Source: Amycolatopsis sp. WQ 127309
GTDB taxonomy: Bacteria > Actinomycetota > Actinomycetes > Mycobacteriales > Pseudonocardiaceae
DNA length: 64,000 bases
Direction: 5' to 3'
Assembly: GCF_023023025.1 (NCBI RefSeq)
Contig: NZ_CP095481.1
Location: forward strand, 8,631,001-8,695,000
Part shown: in pieces, positions 49,495-56,762 of the stretch
Layout of the letters: each line of letters opens with the position of its first letter
Position numbering within the stretch: the first letter of the stretch is position 1
Notes under the pieces: model-generated
The model's input: the letters and a program-made list of their open reading frames with translations, nothing else
The model's database searches: none
What the model was told of the DNA's origin: nothing
Translations under genes and position numbers: made by a program

Positions 49495-49758
49495 TCAGAA
49501 CCTCCAGTCCCGCGAGATGAGTTCGGCCTCGTGCTTCTTGCCCAGCGTCCGCAGGCGGTCCAGTTCGTCGAACGCCTTGGTACGGAACGCCTTCAGCTCG
49601 TCTTTGGACGCGATGGTCCACGAGTCGGACATGGCCTTGTCGTCGTACTTCGCGATCAGCTTGTCGACCTCGCCGAGGACTTCGGCGATCATGTCCAAGT
49701 TGGTCACGAACGTGGCGTAACGCTGCTGCGCCCGCCGGTTGAGTGCCGCGAACTGCAT
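49495..49758 (-). CDS. Small coiled, charged AICE protein
   Basis: An 87-residue protein, strongly helical and charged (EVLGEVDKLIAKYDDKAM, ELKAFRTKAFDELDRLRTLGKKHEAEL). It is probably a coiled coil. Unknown function; part of the tra operon. Its start is one base from the stop of the 58-residue gene upstream. Confidence 0.62.
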   Translation of the reverse strand: MQFAALNRRAQQRYATFVTNLDMIAEVLGEVDKLIAKYDDKAMSDSWTIASKDELKAFRTKAFDELDRLRTLGKKHEAELISRDWRF

Positions 49759-49759
49759 G

Positions 49760-49936
49760 TCAGCTCCACCTCTCCGGGTTGTGCTCCAGCGACCAGGCCA
49801 GGCCGGACAGTTCGCCGACCAGCCCGCGGACCGAGCGACCGGCCTGCACCTTCGCCTCTTCCGGCGCGTCCGTCGCCCGGAACTTCTCGAACGCGACGCT
49901 CACCACGTCGGTGATCTCGCGGATCTCCTGCTGCAT
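49760..49936 (-). CDS. 58-residue AICE protein
   Basis: A short gene reading MQQEIREITDVVSV...GRSVRGLVGELSGLAW and ending EHNPERWS. It lies in the tra operon with ATG at 49936 and six bases between its start and the preceding stop. The segment xRAxDAPEEAKVQAGRSVRGLVGELS resembles the 55-residue neighbour (YRAFVASEPDREIKVAVGNAVRFLAADL), so the two look like diverged paralogues. Function unknown. Confidence 0.58.
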   Translation of the reverse strand: MQQEIREITDVVSVAFEKFRATDAPEEAKVQAGRSVRGLVGELSGLAWSLEHNPERWS

Positions 49937-49942
49937 TCGCCT

Positions 49943-50110
49943 TTACCCTTCGCGTGTCGCAGCGACCAGGCCGGCCGCCGAAGTGAGGTCTGCCGCCAGG
50001 AAGCGCACCGCGTTCCCGACCGCGACCTTGATCTCCCGATCCGGTTCGGAGGCGACGAACGCGCGGTACGCGTCGTTGGCCGCCGTGATGATCGCCAGAA
50101 TCTCCGGCAT
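49943..50110 (-). CDS. 55-residue AICE protein
   Basis: Reads MPEILAIITAANDAYRAFVA and onward to LVAATREG. It is helical and similar in layout to the 58-residue product downstream (AYRAF.ASEPDREIKVAVGNAVRFLAADL against AFEKFRATDAPEEAKVQAGRSVRGLVGEL). ATG at 50110 with GGAGACTG upstream; the stop of the previous gene is two bases away. Unknown role in the transfer operon. Confidence 0.58.
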   Translation of the reverse strand: MPEILAIITAANDAYRAFVASEPDREIKVAVGNAVRFLAADLTSAAGLVAATREG

Positions 50111-50111
50111 G

Positions 50112-50276
50112 TCAGTCTCCGTTCCGGATCACGTGCTGCGCGTGCTTCAATCCCTCACAGAAACCGGCCTGCCACCCCAAGTCCTCGGTCGCCTCCGTGA
50201 GCGCGGCGGCCCGTTCCCGCTCCAACCGGGCGGCCAGCATCCGGATCACCGTGCCGACCTTCACCGGGCGGCTCAC
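50112..50276 (-). CDS. 54-residue AICE protein
   Basis: A GTG-started helical protein (KVGTVIRMLAARLERERAAA, then GWQAGFCEGLKHAQHVIRNGD). The start overlaps the stop of the 38-residue membrane protein (GTGA). Unknown function. Confidence 0.55.
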   Translation of the reverse strand: MSRPVKVGTVIRMLAARLERERAAALTEATEDLGWQAGFCEGLKHAQHVIRNGD

Positions 50277-50389
50277 CGTCCGGCCTTCCACGCCAGCAAC
50301 AGCCCCGAGACCAGCGCGAGCACCCCGAACACCGGGGCCGCGACGATCAACATGCCGACCAGCACGAGCCACACCAAGTACGTGAACAC
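50273..50389 (-). CDS. 38-residue single-pass membrane protein
   Basis: Reads MFTYLVWLVLVGMLIVAAPV, continuing as GVLALVSGLLLAWKAGR. It is almost wholly hydrophobic with a basic end. GGAGGAGACAAC sits just before the GTG start, a strong ribosome-binding site for so short a frame. The stop overlaps the next start (GTGA). It is probably a real small membrane protein of the element. Confidence 0.55.
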   Translation of the reverse strand: MFTYLVWLVLVGMLIVAAPVFGVLALVSGLLLAWKAGR

Positions 50390-50401
50390 CGTTGTCTCCT
50401 C

Positions 50402-50491
50402 CTACATGTGCCACTGAGTCCCGCACACGGTGCACGTGGCAATCCGTGTCGGTGACAGCCAGAAACTTGCCGAACAGACGTGATCAGCCAT
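50402..50491 (-). CDS. 29-residue cysteine-containing peptide
   Basis: Reads MADHVCSASFWLSPTRIATC then TVCGTQWHM. The CxxC pair with an upstream HVC and a downstream H suggests a tiny zinc ribbon. The ATG follows the stop of the next upstream mini-gene by two bases. Evidence is position and composition only. Confidence 0.4.
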   Translation of the reverse strand: MADHVCSASFWLSPTRIATCTVCGTQWHM

Positions 50492-50493
50492 CG

Positions 50494-50562
50494 CTAGCCC
50501 CGCTTCGGGCCGTGCGGGTCATACGACGACAACCCACCCCGAACCGCGTTCATCCCACCCAT
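50494..50562 (-). CDS. 22-residue peptide at the head of the transfer operon
   Basis: Reads MGGMNAVRGGLSSYDPHGPK then RG. AGGAGAGGCGA directly precedes the ATG, an excellent ribosome-binding site, and the frame ends just before the 29-residue gene. It may be a leader peptide or a true microprotein. Confidence 0.4.
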   Translation of the reverse strand: MGGMNAVRGGLSSYDPHGPKRG

Positions 50563-50830
50563 TCGCCTCTCCTCTCCACTCGTGAACTTCGTGGTGAAAC
50601 CCCAGGACCCCCGGACGGCTTGCCCGGCCGGGAATCGAGGCGCGCCACCACAAACAGCGCGAATTTAGGCATGGATCGGCCCACTCTGTATTTGTCAAAG
50701 AACAAGAAGTGCCCTCGCCCGACTCGAAACGGGCAGCCAACCGACTTGGGAAGGGCTCCAGGGTGGTGAAGACGCGACAGCCGGGGAGGTAGCCGCGCGA
50801 ACCGGTCACCCACCGGTCATAAGGTCAGGC

Positions 50831-51208
50831 TCAGGCGGCGCGCTGCGCAGCACCCATCCCGACAGGCTTCAAACCGAAAGCCTTGAACCACAGACCCGAG
50901 CCGCTGATCCGACCGTCGTCCCCGGTGGTCTGCCACGTGTTGAGGACCGGGTCGATCAACTCGACGTAGGAGCCTTCCTCGAACCCCTCCCCCGGGTCCA
51001 CCGCGAGCGTCACCTTGATCTCTTCGCCCTTGCCCGGCCGGCGCCCCTCCACCTGACGCGGCTTCGCGAACAGCATCACCACGAACGCCTGATTGCCCTC
51101 GCGGTCCACGGCCGGGACCATCTCCCCTTTGACCTCGCGCATCTTCATGATCGGGGACTCGGTGACCATGAACTTGTAGCCCGAGCTGACGAACGGGATG
51201 TCCTGCAT
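50831..51208 (-). CDS. Pra-like AICE activator candidate
   Basis: A 125-residue soluble, beta-rich protein (MQDIPFVSSGYKFMVTESPI; later DREGNQAFVVMLFAKPRQVE and GSYVELIDPVLNTWQTTGDDG). It occupies the place of pra, the activator of replication, integration and excision in pSAM2-type elements, and has a similar size. The assignment rests on position and general pattern. AGGAGGCGAC precedes the ATG. It is divergent from the GntR repressor across three copies of an operator-like motif, so it is probably repressed by that protein. Confidence 0.6.
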   Translation of the reverse strand: MQDIPFVSSGYKFMVTESPIMKMREVKGEMVPAVDREGNQAFVVMLFAKPRQVEGRRPGKGEEIKVTLAVDPGEGFEEGSYVELIDPVLNTWQTTGDDGRISGSGLWFKAFGLKPVGMGAAQRAA

Positions 51209-51228
51209 GTCGCCTCCTAAGTCATCGT

Positions 51229-51327
51229 TAGAACTATCTCTATTAGACACTGGCTGACACCAGCCGTCAATAGAACTATCTCTATCGCACCGTTTGGACG
51301 TTAGACTGCAGGTAGAGATAGAGTTAT
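51229..51327. promoter_or_regulatory. Operator repeats between the Pra-like gene and the GntR repressor
   Basis: TAGAACTATCTCTAT occurs exactly at 51229-51243 and 51271-51285, 42 bases apart. A related inverted copy (TAGAGATAGAGTTAT) lies at 51313-51327, 22 bases before the repressor start. These fit autoregulated binding by the GntR/KorSA-like protein. Confidence 0.72.
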
Positions 51328-51348
51328 CGACCATCGAAAGGAGGCGGT

Positions 51349-52113
51349 GTGACGATCGGTTACCGCGACTTGGCCTCACGGCTCAGGGACGCGATCAAGG
51401 ATGGCGACTACTCGCCGGGCAGCACCCTGCCGAAGCAAGATGACCTCGCCGAGCAGTACGACATCAACGTCAACACGGTGCGCAAGGCGATCAGCGTCCT
51501 CGAAGCCGAAGGCCTCGTGACGTCCGTACGCCGGCGCGGCACGGTGGTCCGGGCACGACCGCCGATGAAGCGGCTTGGTGTCGAGCGCTACGCGAAGAGC
51601 AAGTGGAAGTTCGGCCTGGTCGCGTTCGCCGCCGACCGTGAAGCTTCAGGGCAGACCTGGAACCGGAACGACCAGACCAACCAGGTGCACAAGGTCGATG
51701 CTGACAGTGATGTCGCGCAGGCTCTTGGCATTGAGCCGGGCAGCCCCGTCTACGAACGTGCACGGCTGGTGAAGCAGGACGGGAACCCGACCCACACGCT
51801 CACGAGCTACTACCGCCCGGAGCACGTTGAGAACACTCCGATCGTCGACCCCAAGCCCGGGACGGCCACGCCGGGCGGCGGCTTCGCAGTGCTCACGCTG
51901 CAAGGCCTGGAGCCCGACAGCATGACCGAGACGTTCCACTCCCGGATGCCGACGCCGGACGAGATCGACGAACTCGAACTGCCGGCCGGCGAGCCGGTGA
52001 TGATCCTCGAACGCACGACGCGAACCGCGGACGGCACGCCGATCGAATTCGCACGCGGGGTACACGCCGCGTCCCGCTTCGCCTGGTCGTACACCTTCGA
52101 GATTCCCGAGTAG
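51349..52113 (+). CDS. GntR/HutC-family repressor (KorSA-like)
   Basis: A 254-residue repressor. N-terminal GntR winged helix (GYRDLASRLRDAIKDGDYSP; NTVRKAISVLEAEGLVTS) at residues 3-70, then a UTRA effector domain (about 95-250). KorSA of pSAM2 is of this class and silences the activator gene pra, which matches the layout here. AAGGAGGCGGT precedes the GTG. It starts a three-gene operon with the DUF218 protein and a small HTH protein. Confidence 0.87.
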   Translation: MTIGYRDLASRLRDAIKDGDYSPGSTLPKQDDLAEQYDINVNTVRKAISVLEAEGLVTSVRRRGTVVRARPPMKRLGVERYAKSKWKFGLVAFAADREASGQTWNRNDQTNQVHKVDADSDVAQALGIEPGSPVYERARLVKQDGNPTHTLTSYYRPEHVENTPIVDPKPGTATPGGGFAVLTLQGLEPDSMTETFHSRMPTPDEIDELELPAGEPVMILERTTRTADGTPIEFARGVHAASRFAWSYTFEIPE

Positions 52114-52131
52114 ACAGGCCGAGGAGACGCC

Positions 52132-52797
52132 GTGCCGGCACCAGCCATCCCCGACGACCTACGCGACGACGTCGAGACCCTGTGGAACTTTCATCGCATC
52201 GACGATCCGCTCGCACCTGTCGACGTCGCAATCGGACTTGGAAGCCACGACCCGAGCGTTGCCGTCTACGCGGCTGAGCTCTTCGCCAAGGACCTCTTCC
52301 CCGTCGTCGTGTTCACGGGCGCCAACGCCCCGACTACCGTCGAGCAGTTCCCCCGAGGCGAGGCCGTGCACTACCGGGAGATCGCGATGGAAGCAGGAGT
52401 ACCGGACAGTGCCATCGTGGTCGAGCCGAATGCAACGAACACGGCCGAGAACTTCGAGCGCACTCGCGAGCTGCTCCGGGAACGCGGCACCCCGGTTACC
52501 AGGGCCCTGATCCTCAGCCGCCCTTACCAGCAGCGCAGGGCCTACACCACGGCGATGAAGCTGTGGCCCGAAGTCGACTTCCTGTGTTCGGCGATCCAGC
52601 AGCCCTTGACCGACTACGTCGAGAGCATCGGGGACCCCAAGCGCGTGATCGACATGCTTGTCGGCGACACCCAGCGATTGACCGTCTACGCCGACGCTGG
52701 GTACGCCATCCCCCAGGAGATCCCCGGCGACGTTGAGGCTGCCTACGACCGGTTGATCACCGCCGGGTACGACAGCCGCCTGATCCCGACCAGCTAG
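52132..52797 (+). CDS. DUF218 (YdcF/SanA-like) protein
   Basis: A 221-residue soluble DUF218 protein. The family pattern is visible in DVAIGLGSHDPSVAVYAAEL, VVFTGANAPTT, EGxxYREIAMEAGVPDSAIVVEPNATNTAENFERT and ALILSRPYQQRRAY. There is no signal or membrane segment, unlike SanA/ElyC. Relatives bind nucleotides or sugars; the reaction is unknown. It sits where pSAM2-like elements place accessory or entry-exclusion genes, 18 bases after the repressor. Confidence 0.8.
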   Translation: MPAPAIPDDLRDDVETLWNFHRIDDPLAPVDVAIGLGSHDPSVAVYAAELFAKDLFPVVVFTGANAPTTVEQFPRGEAVHYREIAMEAGVPDSAIVVEPNATNTAENFERTRELLRERGTPVTRALILSRPYQQRRAYTTAMKLWPEVDFLCSAIQQPLTDYVESIGDPKRVIDMLVGDTQRLTVYADAGYAIPQEIPGDVEAAYDRLITAGYDSRLIPTS

Positions 52798-52800
52798 GGA

Positions 52801-53049
52801 ATGGCCACAGTGGATAACGACGAGTTCGCGCGCATTCGCCAGGACCCGGACCCGATCCGCCGGGCGAAGCGTTCAACGGCAATGATCGAGGTCTACATGG
52901 GCCGCATGGCCGAGCTGTCGCACCTGCGCAAGGACGCGATCGAGCAAGCCCACGACAACGGGATGAGTTACACCGACATAGCTGCAGCTCTGGGCATCTC
53001 CAAAGGCCGTGCCACTCAAATCCGCTCTCAGCCACCGCCGTCTTCGTGA
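52801..53049 (+). CDS. Small helix-turn-helix protein
   Basis: An 82-residue protein with a sigma-region-4-like HTH near the C-terminus (DAIEQAHDNGMSYTDIAAAL followed by GISKGRATQIR, about residues 46-76). It starts three bases after the DUF218 stop, completing the repressor operon. Probably an element-specific DNA-binding protein; targets unknown. Confidence 0.75.
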   Translation: MATVDNDEFARIRQDPDPIRRAKRSTAMIEVYMGRMAELSHLRKDAIEQAHDNGMSYTDIAAALGISKGRATQIRSQPPPSS

Positions 53050-53099
53050 CAACTCCCCGGACCTCCAGCATCGGTGTGTTCAGAGTTTCTTTTCTTGTT

Positions 53100-53294
53100 C
53101 AAGGCGGCCCCTCCGGGGCCGCGCCGCTATCGGCCGGATCGCGCGGGGCCCGCCTCCGGCACCCACGCGACCGGCCGGCGGCTGTACCGAGGGCCGCAGC
53201 TCAAGAAGAAGAGAATGTCCTCGCCGGACGGGCAGGTCTCCGAGATGGCCGGGTCGGGTGCGACGGTTGCGTCCGTGTGCGGCCAAACGGCATC
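53100..53294 (+). repeat. 195-bp repeat R1 (second copy at 55879-56072)
   Basis: About 195 bases are nearly identical to 55879-56072, starting with a GC hairpin (CGGCCCC-TC-C-GGGGCCG at 53105-53121) and ending CCAAACGGCATC. A short shared frame reads SPDGQVSEMA and VASVCGQTAS in both copies. The two copies mark the right arm of the AICE and the break point of the truncated integrase. The rest of 53050-53505 holds no convincing gene. Confidence 0.85.
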
Positions 53295-53505
53295 TCGCCG
53301 ACCTCCCGGAGGGCTATCACGCCGCGTCAAGGGGACAGTTGTCGAGGCACGCGCCGGATTGACGGAAGGCGCCCCCTTGACCCGACGTGATCGGGCTGCG
53401 CCAGGTCGACGAGATGCCGAAAGGCCACCCACTTGTATGTATTCAGTAACACCGAGCAGCAGCCAAGCGACATAAAGACACTAGCGATGACGACGAGGGC
53501 TGAAG

Positions 53506-54633
53506 ATGACATTATCCCGGCGTGAAGCCGCACTGACTCTGGCGGAAGAGATCCTGTCTGACATCGAACTTTCACGGCTTCCCGCACCACAGATTGTTCG
53601 AAAGGCGAGCAGGTTAGCACGTCTATCAGACGACGTCGATGCAGTCGACTGGCTATCGCAGGAAGTGTCCGGGTTCGACTTAGTAAACGACAAACTGACG
53701 GCTTCCGGAATTCGCGCGGCAAAACGTTCGCGACGCGAGGCAAAAACTAGCTCAGAAGAGGGTGGGCCAACCTACTGGTCAAGTAACCTAAATCGCCTTC
53801 AAGCCGACATCGATGCAGGCAAGATTCATTTACAAGCCGCCATCGATCGAGACTTAAGCATCTCGTCCGCAAACCCCAAGCAAGTCGTAGTATCGCCACC
53901 TGGAAATGCGAAAGAAAGAGTAGCAATTTCCAACACAATTCGACGCAGCGAAGAACTGCTCGGCAGAATAGTCGGGTCCGTCTACATATACGTCAGCAAG
54001 AAAGAGATAGAACTCCGATTTGGAGCAGCTATAGAGGATGCTTTTACCACGGTGCGAAACGAAGTTGATGGACGAATTGCACAGTTAGCTCCAAGCGCGG
54101 CTACCAAGCTTTCTGCCGCGTTCGAGAACGCGGCTTCAGGAAACCCCGAGCATTGGGCAAACGCCGCTTCTGCTTGTCGCCGACTCCTAAAGGCGATCGC
54201 AGACGAGCTGCGCCATCCCGGAGAACCGGTGGATGGACGGCCAATGACCGACGATAAGTACATCAATCGCCTAATTGACTGGATAGTCAGTCAACACGCG
54301 GTCGGAGATACCCTAAAAGACGTAGTTACGTCCGACCTGGAAGATTTTGGAAAACGTATCGATGCATTCGATGACGCTGGCCACAAAGGTGCCCATGCGG
54401 AGGTCACCAAATACGAGGCATCTCGGTTTATAACCGGCGCTTACCTTCTGATCGGAGATATCCTCCGACTCTGGGCCGAGGTCAAATCCGCCTCAGCTAA
54501 CGCCGAAATCAAAGCGAGCATTACCGCCAGTGCCGAAGTGGTGCAACCAGACTCTGACAACATGGGCCTGACGACCGGACCCGACTTACCCCCGGACTCC
54601 CCAACACTTGCAGCCGACCAGATCAGCTCATAG
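53506..54633 (+). CDS. AbiTii-domain putative abortive-infection protein (AICE cargo)
   Basis: A 375-residue soluble protein. Residues 5-55 (ALTLAEEILSDIELSRLPAP, KASRLARLSDDVDAVDWLSQE) fit the AbiTii domain, found in predicted phage-abortive-infection proteins. A second helical region at about 200-320 (AAFENAASGNPEHWANAASA, then CRRLLKAIADELRHP) is typical of the same proteins and HEPN-like in character. The last 40 residues are Pro/Ser-rich. Base composition is clearly AT-richer than the rest of the element, as for recently acquired cargo. It lies alone next to attR. Defence activity is inferred from the domain. Confidence 0.72.
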   Translation: MTLSRREAALTLAEEILSDIELSRLPAPQIVRKASRLARLSDDVDAVDWLSQEVSGFDLVNDKLTASGIRAAKRSRREAKTSSEEGGPTYWSSNLNRLQADIDAGKIHLQAAIDRDLSISSANPKQVVVSPPGNAKERVAISNTIRRSEELLGRIVGSVYIYVSKKEIELRFGAAIEDAFTTVRNEVDGRIAQLAPSAATKLSAAFENAASGNPEHWANAASACRRLLKAIADELRHPGEPVDGRPMTDDKYINRLIDWIVSQHAVGDTLKDVVTSDLEDFGKRIDAFDDAGHKGAHAEVTKYEASRFITGAYLLIGDILRLWAEVKSASANAEIKASITASAEVVQPDSDNMGLTTGPDLPPDSPTLAADQISS

Positions 54634-54732
54634 TTACGGACACCTCAAACAAGCCCACCCGACGCGAGGCGCCAAGGAGATCGACGCAGCACAGCTGGCC
54701 GCCGGAACACATGATGCACACGAGAGTGGCAA

Positions 54733-54751
54733 CCCACATTTTGCCCACATG
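54733..54751. repeat. Right subterminal repeat of the AICE (candidate integrase arm site)
   Basis: The 19-mer CCCACATTTTGCCCACATG is identical to 42596-42614 and lies about 105 bases inside attR. The stretch 54634-54856 contains nothing else I can identify. Confidence 0.7.
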
Positions 54752-54856
54752 ACATCAGCGAACGACAACGAATGACGACAACCAAGAACCCAGCTCTTCC
54801 CTGCATGGTAGCTAGTTCCGAACAACCGTACAGGTCATCGACCCGGCGAGTAAGTG

Positions 54857-54897
54857 CAAGGGGTCGCAGGTTCGAATCCTGTCAGCCCGACCGGATC
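54857..54897 (+). repeat. attR: 41-bp direct repeat of the tRNA-Pro 3' end
   Basis: A perfect copy of 42480-42520. It is also the left boundary of the second, decayed element, so it is in effect a shared attR/attL. Confidence 0.92.
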
Positions 54898-54930
54898 GGC
54901 CACCTTTACGCAGGTAGAGGTGGCCTTTTT
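54898..54930 (+). terminator. Terminator beyond attR, covarying with the tRNA-side copy
   Basis: GGCCACCT pairs with AGGTGGCC and is followed by TTTTT. Compared with 42521-42553 the stem bases differ on both sides in a compensating way. Confidence 0.75.
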
Positions 54931-55008
54931 CATGTCCAGCAGCTGCCCTGGACGGCAAGAACCCCGGGGCATGCCACATACGTGTCACATAGCCCCGGGG
55001 CTCCCGGA

Positions 55009-55881
55009 TCAAGCGGCCATCCCTGCCAGCGCGGCGGTACGCCGGGCGTCGAGCACGTCCGCGACCTCATCGAGGCGGTCGGGGAACAGGTGCCCGTAGA
55101 TGTTGAGCGTCATGGCCGCGTCGGAGTGGCCGAGCATCTGCTGAATGACCTTCACGTCGGCGCCCGCCGCGATCGCGAGGGACGCTGCGGTGTGCCGGAG
55201 CTTGTGCGGAGTCAGCCCGGCGATGCCGAGTTCGGCCGCCTGCACTGCAGGGTTGAACTCCCGCGTACGCCAGTTGTGCGAGCGTAGCGAGCCACCCCGA
55301 ACCGTGGTGAAGACGAGCGCGTCATCCGGCCGGCCACCGATCACGCGGCGCAGCTCGGGCACCAGGGACGCCGGGATGGAGACCGTGCGGCGTTTGCCGT
55401 TCTTCGGCAGGCCCTCGTGCTGCACTCCCCCGACCTCGAAGAACGTCGACACCACCCGGATGCGTCGCTTGCCGAGATCAACCCGTCCCACCCGGAGCGA
55501 GGCAGCCTCGCCCCATCGGAGGCCTGTGTACGCGAGAAGCAGGATCAGCGCCTTGTTCACCGCAGCCGAAGCCGTCGGCCGGTCGTACTTCGTCCGGAGC
55601 GTCCCGGACGCCTCAGCCAGCCTTTCGACCTGTTCGTACGTGAGGTAGACGTGCTCAGCCTCCGGACGAATCGGCAACGTCACGCCGCGAGCCGGGTTGG
55701 TCAGGATCCGCGTCGGCACGCACCACTCAAGCACCATGGCCAGAACGCGGTAGGCGTGGCGGGCCTGCGAAGGCCCGAGGCCGCTGCCACCGTCGCTTTT
55801 GGAGCGGATCAGCTCGGCCACCCACAGCGCGGCGTCTTCGCGCCGGAGGGCGGTCAGCGGCTGGTCGCCCCACTTGCCCAA
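55009..55881 (-). pseudogene. Truncated tyrosine integrase of the second element
   Basis: The remaining 290 codons match the C-terminal three quarters of the AICE integrase (LAYTGLRWGEAASLRVGR, HKLRHTAASLAIAAGADVKV, GHSDAAM and NIYGHLFPDRLDE). The catalytic residues are intact. The frame loses homology just before GKWGDQPLTALRREDAALW, exactly where repeat copy R2 begins, so about 110 N-terminal residues including most of the core-binding domain are missing. No xis or rep follows. It is probably inactive. Confidence 0.85.
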
Positions 55882-56072
55882 GGCGGCCCCTCCGGGGCCG
55901 CGCCGCTATCGGCCGGCACGCGCGGGGCCCGCCTCCGGCACCCACGCGACCGGCCGGCAGCTGACCGGGGACCGCAGCTCAAGAAGAAGAGTATGTACTC
56001 GCCGGACGGGCAGGTCTCCGAGATGGCCGAGTTGAGCGCGGCGGTTGCGTCCGTGTGCGGCCAAACGGCATC
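55879..56072 (+). repeat. 194-bp repeat R2, joined to the truncated integrase
   Basis: A near-identical copy of 53100-53294. It abuts the break in the integrase gene, suggesting that a recombination event at this sequence deleted the body of the second element. Confidence 0.85.
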
Positions 56073-56100
56073 CCACTACAAGTAGAGGACGAGGTGGCGC

Positions 56101-56613
56101 TTAGCGAGTGCTTTTCCGGATAGCTATCGCCTCTTCCGCCCAATTCGCAATATTCTGAGCAATATAACCATAAGTCTGTTGACTATTTGTAAACGGCGGT
56201 TTGTACACCTTAGCCACCGTCGAAAGTGGCTTACCAGAATACTGGCTATCTTTATTAAATGTCACCTTGTCAAGTGGGCTAGCACCCTGCCAGGACTGGA
56301 AGCCGTTGGAATCTTTGAGATTATGGATATAGACACCAAATACACCGAGGCCATCATTCCACGCCTTAGAGAGCTCATACAGCACCCATTTGCGAGTCGA
56401 GGTTTCCGAACCAATAAGGACAACAGTGCAAGTCTTGCCACTCATCTCCTTGGCAATCCACGCTCTAATGGACCCGTCGCCAGCCCTTTTTACCTGCTCC
56501 CAAGTATTGTCTGATACCGGCTCATTGCCATCCAAGGCTCCAATACTTCGCACCGTGCCGGCTCGCCAGCTATCCGGCTTGAAGTGAAAGCTAAAGAACG
56601 TCTTCCTTGTCAC
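56101..56613 (-). CDS. ThsB-like TIR-domain protein (DUF1863/MTH538 type)
   Basis: A 170-residue soluble protein. The opening MTRKTFFSFHFKPDSWRAGTVRS, then WIAKEMSGKTCTVVLIGSET and KWVLYELSKAWNDGLGVFGVYIHNLKD, is the pattern of the TIR-like domain of Thoeris ThsB, a phage sensor that makes a cyclic ADP-ribose-type signal. The candidate catalytic Glu lies in LYELSKAW. No ThsA effector is nearby. Composition is far AT-richer than the chromosome. It is divergent from a broken membrane-protein gene. Defence function is inferred from family only. Confidence 0.7.
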   Translation of the reverse strand: MTRKTFFSFHFKPDSWRAGTVRSIGALDGNEPVSDNTWEQVKRAGDGSIRAWIAKEMSGKTCTVVLIGSETSTRKWVLYELSKAWNDGLGVFGVYIHNLKDSNGFQSWQGASPLDKVTFNKDSQYSGKPLSTVAKVYKPPFTNSQQTYGYIAQNIANWAEEAIAIRKSTR

Positions 56614-56762
56614 TTACCCTCTCCAAGTCGCGCAAACATCCAAGAAGGCTAGCACAGCCCTCAGTACAGTCGTGACCGGCGTCACAGGCATCCAATTGAT
56701 CATTGGCGAGATAGAGTGAGAGACCGAACAAGACCTGCCAGAGCAACAAGATACAATCCACC

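Noticed and set aside
50693..50698. TTGACA-like -35 element on the minus strand before the mini-gene operon
   Set aside because: No matching -10 hexamer at 16-19 bases, so a promoter cannot be supported.
53074..53475. Plus-strand frames of 114-133 codons across repeat R1
   Set aside because: They run through the GC hairpin and are not conserved in frame in copy R2 beyond a short segment; treated as repeat sequence, with only the short SPDGQVSEMA frame noted.
54634..54825. 63-codon minus-strand frame between the AbiTii gene and attR
   Set aside because: Cys/Trp-rich translation without pattern, overlapping the candidate integrase arm repeat; no ribosome-binding site.
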